DNA of 18,351 nucleotides from the NCBI GenBank assembly GCA_035499215.1, contig DATJZH010000270.1, positions 1-18,351 on the forward strand. The letters run 5' to 3'. The position numbers and the translations under genes are program-made. Below the pieces are notes generated by a model. It searched no databases. It was not told where the DNA came from and saw nothing but the letters and a program-made list of their open reading frames with translations. This document shows, piece after piece, positions 13,757-18,351 of the stretch (the stretch's first letter is position 1; each line of letters starts with the position of its first letter). Source of the stretch: DATJZH01 sp035499215. GTDB lineage: Bacteria > Actinomycetota > Actinomycetes > Streptosporangiales > Streptosporangiaceae.

Positions 13757-15241
13757 GTGACCGTCGCGGACAACCGCATCTCAGCCGCCCGCCCGGCGGC
13801 TGCGGCCGGGCCGCAGGCTGCCCGCCCGGCCGCGCCCAGGCCCGACCCCGGCGCGGCCAGGGACCCGGTCGCCCGGCTCGGATCACTATTCGATCCGGGC
13901 ACCCTGCGGCTGCTGCTGCCCGCCGGCGACAGCGGCGTCGCCGCCGGCACCGGCAGCATCGACGGCATGCCCGCCGTGGCCTTCGCCAGCGACCCGCGCG
14001 TTCAGGGCGGCGCCCTGGGCAGCGCCGGGTGCACCGCCACCGTCGCCGCCTACGACCACGCGATCCAGGCCGGCGTGCCGATCATCGGCCTGTGGCACTC
14101 CGGCGGCGCGCGCCTGCAGGAAGGCGTCGAGAGCCTGCACGCCGTCGGCACCGTATTCGCCGCGATGACCAGAGCCTCCGGCAAGGTCCCGCAGATCTCG
14201 GTGGTGCTCGGCGCCGCAGCCGGCGGCGCAGCCTACGGCCCGGCCCTGACCGACGTGGTGATCCTCTCCGACCGCGGCCGCATCTTCGTCACCGGCCCCG
14301 ACGTCGTCCGCAGCGTCACCGGGGAAGACGTCGATTCCGAGCGGCTCGGCGGCCCCGAACCGCACAGCCGCCGCTCCGGCGTCGTGCACGTGGTCACCGC
14401 GACCGACGCCGAAGCCATCAGCCGGGCCCGCGACATCGCGCTGCTGCTCGGCGCGCCGGCACCGGCCGGCCAGCCCGCCCCGGCCGTCCCCGGCACCGAC
14501 CTCGCCGCGCTGCTGCCCGAGTCACCGCGGCGCGCCTACGACGTCCACCCGCTCGTCAGCGGGCTGCTGGATGACCCCGGCGTCGAGCTGCACCCCCGGT
14601 GGGCGCCCAACATCGTCACCACCCTCGGCCGGCTGGCCGGCCAGGCCGTCGGCGTGATCGCCAACAACCCGCTCCGGCTTGGCGGCTGCCTGGACGCCAC
14701 ATCCGCCGAGAAGGCCGCGCGCTTCGTCCGGATGTGCGACTCCCTCGCCGTGCCCCTCGTCGTCCTGGTCGACGTGCCCGGCTACCTGCCCGGCATGGGC
14801 CAGGAATGGGACGGCGTAGTCCGCCGTGGCGCCAAGCTCCTGCACGCGTTCGCCGAGGCCACCGTCCCGCGGGTCACCCTGGTCACCCGCAAGGCCTACG
14901 GCGGTGCCTACATCGCCATGAACTCTCGCGCACTCGGCGCCACCACCGTCCTGGCCTGGCCCGGCGCCGAGGTCGCCGTCATGGGCGCGGTGGCCGCAGT
15001 CCGGATCCTGCACCGCCGCACCCTCGCCGGCATACCCGCCCGGCAGCGGCAGCAGACCGAAACCGAACTGGCCGCCCAGCACCAGCAGCTGGCGGGCGGC
15101 CTCCCCCGCGCCATCGAGCTCGGCGTCATCGACAAGATCATCCAGCCTGCCGGCACCCGCCAGGCCATTGCCGCCGCCATCGCTACCGCGATCGCCACCG
15201 CACCCGCCAGCCGCGGCCAGCACGGCAACATCCCGCTCTGA
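13757..15241 (+). CDS. accD6: Acyl-CoA carboxylase beta subunit, AccD6-like
   Basis: This is a 494-residue carboxyltransferase that transfers CO2 from biotin (on a separate alpha subunit, not in the window) to acetyl-CoA, making malonyl-CoA for FabD. The N-terminal crotonase-like half has SGGARLQEG (from Ser115) and GAAAGGAAYGPAL; the C-terminal half has VPGYLPG, the glycine pair Gly382-Gly383 in KAYGGAYIAM, and LAWPGAEVAVMGAVAAVRILHRR, which is very near the M. tuberculosis AccD6 form. A Pro/Ala-rich N-terminal leader of about 35 residues precedes the domain. The GTG start has GAGGAG six bases upstream. It closes the fab operon as in mycobacteria. Propionyl-CoA may also be used; the family is promiscuous. 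Confidence 0.92.
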   Translation: MTVADNRISAARPAAAAGPQAARPAAPRPDPGAARDPVARLGSLFDPGTLRLLLPAGDSGVAAGTGSIDGMPAVAFASDPRVQGGALGSAGCTATVAAYDHAIQAGVPIIGLWHSGGARLQEGVESLHAVGTVFAAMTRASGKVPQISVVLGAAAGGAAYGPALTDVVILSDRGRIFVTGPDVVRSVTGEDVDSERLGGPEPHSRRSGVVHVVTATDAEAISRARDIALLLGAPAPAGQPAPAVPGTDLAALLPESPRRAYDVHPLVSGLLDDPGVELHPRWAPNIVTTLGRLAGQAVGVIANNPLRLGGCLDATSAEKAARFVRMCDSLAVPLVVLVDVPGYLPGMGQEWDGVVRRGAKLLHAFAEATVPRVTLVTRKAYGGAYIAMNSRALGATTVLAWPGAEVAVMGAVAAVRILHRRTLAGIPARQRQQTETELAAQHQQLAGGLPRAIELGVIDKIIQPAGTRQAIAAAIATAIATAPASRGQHGNIPL

Positions 15242-15247
15242 CCAGGG

Positions 15248-15304
15248 CCCCGGCCGCCCGGCCCGCAGCCTGCCCCGGGCAGACCACGGCCAGCCCGGCC
15301 GGGG
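15248..15304. terminator. Stem structures between convergent accD6 and sigma factor genes
   Basis: CCCCGGCC (15248-15255) is complementary to GGCCGGGG (15297-15304), and nested between them is the compact dyad CTGCCCCGGGCAG (15270-15282). The genes on both sides converge here, so a bidirectional terminator is expected. The outer loop is long (41 bases), so the nested hairpin may be the working part. Confidence 0.35.
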
Positions 15305-15338
15305 CTGCCGACGGCCAGCCGGGCGGCACCCCCGGCGG

Positions 15339-15881
15339 CTATGCGGCCAGCACCTCGCGCAGCTTCCTGCGGCCACGGTGCAGCCGCGACATCACGGTGC
15401 CGATTGGCGTGCCCAGGATCTCGGCAATCTCCCGATAGGGATAGCCCTCAACGTCAGCCAGGTAGATGGCCGCGCTGAATTCGGCGGGCAGGCCGCGCAG
15501 TGCCCGCATCGCGTCGGAGTCCGTCAGCTGCTCCAGGGCCTCGTCCTCAGCCGACCTGGCCAGGCGGGTCAGCAGGCGGGGTGACGCGGGCATGTCCAGG
15601 GCGTCGCCCCAGGGCGCCTGCACCGGCTCGCGCCCGCGTTTGCGGCAGGTATTGATGAAGGCATTCGCCAGGATCCGGTGCAGCCACGCACGCAGATTAG
15701 TACCGGGCGCGAACTGGCCGAAGGCGGCGTAAGCCCGAGCGAAAGTCTCCTGGACCAAATCCTCGGCGTCGGCACGGTTCCGCGTCATCCGCAGCGCCGC
15801 CGGGTAAAGCTGGCTGCGCAGCGGAATGACCTCCTGCTCGAATGACCTATGTCGATCCAAGGTATTCGCAACTACACTCAT
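15339..15881 (-). CDS. ECF RNA polymerase sigma factor, SigR/SigH-like
   Basis: This 180-residue group IV sigma factor has region 2 at about residues 22-85 (ALRMTRNRADAEDLVQETFARAYAAFGQF...NLRAWLHRILANAFIN) and region 4 at about 125-178 (LPAEFSAAIYLADVEGYPYREIAEILGTPIGTVMSRLHRGRRKLRE). The wording is that of the thiol-oxidative-stress sigma factors SigR of Streptomyces and SigH of mycobacteria. Those are followed by the zinc anti-sigma factor RsrA/RshA. Here the gene runs into the convergent accD6 and the other side is non-coding, so no partner is adjacent. The ATG at 15881 has GGGAGGA 13 bases upstream; nearer starts lead to immediate stops. It should direct RNA polymerase to GGAAT...GTT-type promoters. 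Confidence 0.92.
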   Translation of the reverse strand: MSVVANTLDRHRSFEQEVIPLRSQLYPAALRMTRNRADAEDLVQETFARAYAAFGQFAPGTNLRAWLHRILANAFINTCRKRGREPVQAPWGDALDMPASPRLLTRLARSAEDEALEQLTDSDAMRALRGLPAEFSAAIYLADVEGYPYREIAEILGTPIGTVMSRLHRGRRKLREVLAA

Positions 15882-16172
15882 CGTTTAATCACCATCCTCC
15901 CTTCGCGGCCCTGCTGATGCCTTTTGGTCCGCCCTTTTTGCGATGCAGTTACAATCGTTTGCACAAGCTTGGCTGCTGGTGTGCTGTCCGCTCAGTGAGA
16001 CACAGACCTCACGGCGGCCCGCGGCCCGCTCATAGCCAGCAGGCTGAACCGTAATTCAATGATCTAAACAGCGATTCTAACGGCTGTCAAGCTCCAGTAA
16101 ACCGCGCATAACCGAGCAATAACTGCCATCTTCGGCAAGCTGCGCGGCTCCCCGGCGGACGGCCGGAATGCG
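15882..16172. promoter_or_regulatory. Upstream region of the sigma factor gene
   Basis: No gene is visible in these 291 bp. The stretch 16045-16130 is clearly poorer in GC than the rest of the window. It should contain the sigma-factor promoter (minus strand) and the end of the DUF3145 transcript. I found no clear GGAAT...GTT autoregulatory promoter. Confidence 0.45.
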
Positions 16173-16766
16173 TCAGCCGGTGGCGTTCAGCCAGCGAACC
16201 GGGGCGCCCGCGCCCGCATGGCGGAAGGGCTCAAGCTCGTCGTCCCACGGCTGGCCCAGGAGCAGTGCCAGCTCGGCCTCGAGCGAGCCGCCGAGGGCCG
16301 GATGGCGCGGGCTGTGCAGCTCGCGCATGCCGCCCATGCCGTCGTCGGCGCCGGCCTCCGCGGCCTCGCCGGCCTCATCCTGGTGCCGACGCGATGCCGC
16401 CGCCAGGGTCATGGCGGCGCGCAGCCGGCCCTCCGGGATGAGGATGTCCCCGTTCGCTGACGTGACCGCCGAGAACGTGCCAAGCGCCGGGGTGTAGCTG
16501 TACCGCACGGCATCGCAGCCCGGGCTTGCCTCCTCCGTGACCTCGAAGCGAAGGCGGTTCCAGCCGGCCAGCGCCGAGGTTATCGCCCCGGCAGTCCCCT
16601 GGCGGCACTGCCAGACGAGCTCGGCCCGCAGCGTTCCCGGCGAGGCTGGCTGGTCAACCCAGGGGAGGGTCACGGGCACCCCGATAACCCCCGCCACCGC
16701 CCACTCAAGGTGCGGGCTCAGCGCCGGGGGCGCGGAATGGACGTACAGCACGCCACGAACGGTCAC
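16173..16766 (-). CDS. DUF3145 family protein
   Basis: This 197-residue protein of unknown function begins TVRGVLYVHSAPPALSPHLEWAVAGV, the conserved start of the DUF3145 family. It continues with LPWVDQPASPGTLRAELVWQ, LRFEVTEEASPG, RYSYTPALGTF and GDILIPEGRLRAAM. The last 70 residues carry an acidic, Gly-rich linker and an LGQPWDDELEPFRHA motif. The GTG at 16766 is chosen over an upstream ATG at 16805 because it gives the family N-terminus and has GGGAGG four to five bases upstream. From memory, DUF3145 genes are found near fatty-acid genes in streptomycetes as well; no biochemical role is known to me. Confidence 0.88.
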   Translation of the reverse strand: MTVRGVLYVHSAPPALSPHLEWAVAGVIGVPVTLPWVDQPASPGTLRAELVWQCRQGTAGAITSALAGWNRLRFEVTEEASPGCDAVRYSYTPALGTFSAVTSANGDILIPEGRLRAAMTLAAASRRHQDEAGEAAEAGADDGMGGMRELHSPRHPALGGSLEAELALLLGQPWDDELEPFRHAGAGAPVRWLNATG

Positions 16767-16867
16767 CAGACCTCCCTGCCAGCAGACGAGATTCGCCTTC
16801 CCCAACGGACCTCGCGCCTGCAGGTGCCCGGCGCACTGCGGGTGCCGCAGCGCTCCGCGTCACATTG

Positions 16868-16881
16868 TGCACCAGGGTGCA
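16868..16881. promoter_or_regulatory. 14-bp palindrome TGCACC-AG-GGTGCA in a divergent intergenic region
   Basis: A perfect inverted repeat with 6-bp arms and a 2-bp spacer lies about 100 bp upstream of both the DUF3145 gene and the divergent gene on the plus strand. Size and placement suit an operator for a dimeric regulator. No regulator is identified. Confidence 0.35.
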
Positions 16882-16970
16882 TGACGACACCAACATCGCC
16901 GCCTCCGCCGCGCCGGTGTTCTGGCGCGGATGAGGCCGCAACCTACCGGCAGCGTGATGTGATTAAGCGT

Positions 16971-17831
16971 GTGATCCCGGCAGATAGGACATCGCCCGCA
17001 GCGGCCGCGCACGGTCCGGAGCCTGCCAGCCGCCAGCCCGCCGCGCGCCGGCCCGGCGCGGCGGCCACCGCCCCTGCCCCGCGCACCGCCCGCCCGAACA
17101 TGTCCGGCGGCGACGTCAGGGGGCTGCTGTTCGCCGGGGAGATGTACGGCCTCCAGCTCGACCAGCTCGCCGTCGTGCTGGGGGTATCAGACGCGCGCGC
17201 CCGCGCTGTAGCTGCCCGCTGGCGCGCCAGGCAGCTCGCTGAGTCAGCCCGGCTGGGCCCCGGCGTCCCGTGGATCTGGCTGGCCCGGCCGGGCCTGGCC
17301 AGCTGCGGCCTGCCGTATGCCGCTGCTGCGCCCGCGTTAGCGAGGCTCGCGCACATCCGGGCGGTCGTGGCAGTCCGCCTCGCGCTGGAGTCCGCAACGG
17401 CATGTTCGGCGGCGAGCGCTTACTGGCGCAGCGAACGCCGGCTGCGGGCACGGACCGGCGGCCGGGTGGGCCTGCGGGAGCACTTCCCGGACGGGGAGGT
17501 GCACTGGCCGGACACCGCGCCGGCCGGCTGGGCGGGCGAGTGCTGGGCTATCGAGGCGGAGCTGACGCCCAAGACCGTCGGGCGGACGGCCGCGATCATG
17601 CGCGAGCTGCTGAGCCGGACCGGAGACTACGGCTGCGCCGCCGCGCAGGCACGGATACCGGGCCAGCCGCCGCGGCACGCTCGCGTGCTGTACGTCTGCG
17701 CGCCCGCTGCCCGCGCCACGGTGACGCGGGCGCGCGCGACCCTGGGCAGCGACGCGGCCAGGATTGAGATCCGCAGCCTGCCGGCCGGCGCCTGCCTGGA
17801 CCCGGCCGGTCAGCGGTGGACCCGGGCGTGA
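16971..17831 (+). CDS. Winged-helix, replication-relaxation-like protein
   Basis: The recognisable domain starts near 17105: a winged-helix segment (LLFAGEMYGLQLDQLAVVLGVSDARARAVAARWRARQLAES) followed by WIWLARPGLASCGLPY and LARLAHIRAVVAVRL. This is the pattern of proteins annotated as replication-relaxation family in actinomycete integrative and conjugative elements. The C-terminal half has HWPD (Asp181) and WAIEAELTPK (Glu195, Glu197, Lys201), a spacing reminiscent of PD-(D/E)xK nuclease folds; this is speculative. The start is uncertain: GTG 16971 or 16959, ATG 16881 or ATG 17100. The codon pattern becomes typical only after about 17010. Its stop overlaps the next start by 4 bp (GTGA), so the two genes are coupled. 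Confidence 0.65.
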   Translation: MIPADRTSPAAAAHGPEPASRQPAARRPGAAATAPAPRTARPNMSGGDVRGLLFAGEMYGLQLDQLAVVLGVSDARARAVAARWRARQLAESARLGPGVPWIWLARPGLASCGLPYAAAAPALARLAHIRAVVAVRLALESATACSAASAYWRSERRLRARTGGRVGLREHFPDGEVHWPDTAPAGWAGECWAIEAELTPKTVGRTAAIMRELLSRTGDYGCAAAQARIPGQPPRHARVLYVCAPAARATVTRARATLGSDAARIEIRSLPAGACLDPAGQRWTRA

Positions 17832-18351
17832 CCGGCCGCTGGGCGGCCCTGGCCGCGACCAGGACCGCCGGCCGCGTTGCCCTCCGCATCCTCGCCGGTG
17901 CCGCGGCGGCCGTGCTCATCGTGGCGGCGCTGCCGGTGTCCCTGGTCGCGGCGGCGGCAGCGGCGGCGGCCTGGCTGCGAGGCTTACCGCCGCGCCAGCT
18001 GCATCTCGCCGCCCTGTGGTGCGGGCCGATGGTCGCCGTATGGCTCGCCGCTTCCGCCGTCGAGGACCGGGCCGGCTGGCAGGCGGCGCAGGCTCCCTAC
18101 CGCGGCTGGCTCGCCATGTGGAGCCTCGCCGCGGCCGGATCTGTCCCGGCCGCCGCCGCGGTCATCGCGCCCGCGGCGATCCCCCTCGGCCTGGCCGCCG
18201 GCGGCCTGGCCTGGTCGTATCGCATCCGGTCGATGGAAACCGGCGCGGGGGGCATGTCGCCCGACGCCGCCGTCTCCTTCGACCTGCGTCGATGGCGCCA
18301 TCAGGTGCGCAGTGCCAAGGCGAGGATCGCCGCGCCCGGAGCGCTGCCGCT
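17828..18351 (+). CDS. Membrane protein, possible conjugative coupling protein N-terminus, 3' partial
   Basis: The frame opens at GTG 17828, overlapping the preceding stop, and runs off the right edge (174 codons seen). It has a basic N-terminus and then three or more hydrophobic stretches: about residues 19-50 (very Ala-rich), 57-79 (LAALWCGPMVAVWLAASAV) and 93-128 (AMWSLAAAG...LGLAAGGLAWSY). These are followed by a cytosolic-looking segment SFDLRRWRHQVRSAKARIAAPG. From memory this matches the N-terminus of large TraG/VirD4- or FtsK-like ATPases that follow replication-relaxation genes in actinomycete elements. No ATPase motif is within the window, so the function is unproven. Confidence 0.6.
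   Translation, partial: MTGRWAALAATRTAGRVALRILAGAAAAVLIVAALPVSLVAAAAAAAAWLRGLPPRQLHLAALWCGPMVAVWLAASAVEDRAGWQAAQAPYRGWLAMWSLAAAGSVPAAAAVIAPAAIPLGLAAGGLAWSYRIRSMETGAGGMSPDAAVSFDLRRWRHQVRSAKARIAAPGALP

Noticed and set aside
13545..13760. Small Pro/Ala/Arg-repeat open frame between fabF and accD6
   Set aside because: It overlaps the end of fabF, follows a 41-bp repeat that is not a multiple of three, and reads as a by-product of GGCCCG runs.
16710..16970. Upstream extension of the winged-helix gene
   Set aside because: It overlaps the well-supported DUF3145 gene on the other strand and lacks the codon pattern of real genes in this window.
1..18351. CRISPR array, insertion sequence or rRNA
   Set aside because: No regularly spaced repeats, transposase motifs or ribosomal RNA signatures were seen.

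Overview
The window comes from a very GC-rich actinobacterium. Codon third positions are almost all G or C, GTG starts are frequent, and the gene order peroxiredoxin ahpE / DUF3052 / aceE / PucR-type regulator / fabD / acpP / fabF (kasA) / accD6 is the one known from Mycobacterium tuberculosis (Rv2238c to Rv2247). The presence of fabH between fabD and acpP instead follows the Streptomyces order. I cannot name the genus from sequence alone; a streptosporangial or frankia-like actinomycete would fit.

Layout. (1) 1-1190: the end of an integrated mobile element. A tyrosine integrase, cut by the left edge of the window, stops 10 bp from the 3' end of a tRNA-Val(UAC) gene, the usual arrangement for an actinomycete integrative element sitting in a tRNA gene. 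The element lies to the left. (2) 1334-2982, minus strand: a zinc-ribbon protein, the 1-Cys peroxiredoxin AhpE and a DUF3052 protein. (3) 3554-8389, plus strand: aceE (pyruvate dehydrogenase E1), then a two-gene sugar-acid cassette (uronate dehydrogenase and an enolase-superfamily enzyme) lying between aceE and the fatty-acid genes. (4) 8459-15241, plus strand: the type II fatty-acid synthase cluster fasR, fabD, fabH, acpP, fabF, accD6. (5) 15339-16766, minus strand: a SigR/SigH-like ECF sigma factor without an adjacent anti-sigma gene, and a DUF3145 protein. (6) 16971-18351, plus strand: a winged-helix/replication-relaxation-like protein and the start of a membrane protein resembling conjugative coupling proteins of actinomycete integrative elements.

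How it works together. AceE makes acetyl-CoA. AccD6, with a biotinylated alpha subunit encoded elsewhere, carboxylates it to malonyl-CoA. FabD loads malonyl onto ACP, FabH starts chains, FabF elongates them, and FasR is the likely activator of the operon. The most unusual point is FabD, which carries an appended C-terminal domain of about 75 residues that looks like a biotinyl/lipoyl hammerhead fold but contains no lysine at all, so it cannot be modified. Other points are an Asp-to-Asn change in the catalytic His-Asp dyad position of the enolase-superfamily enzyme, strong stem-loops on both sides of acpP, a perfect dyad upstream of fabD, and tandem repeats after aceE and before accD6.
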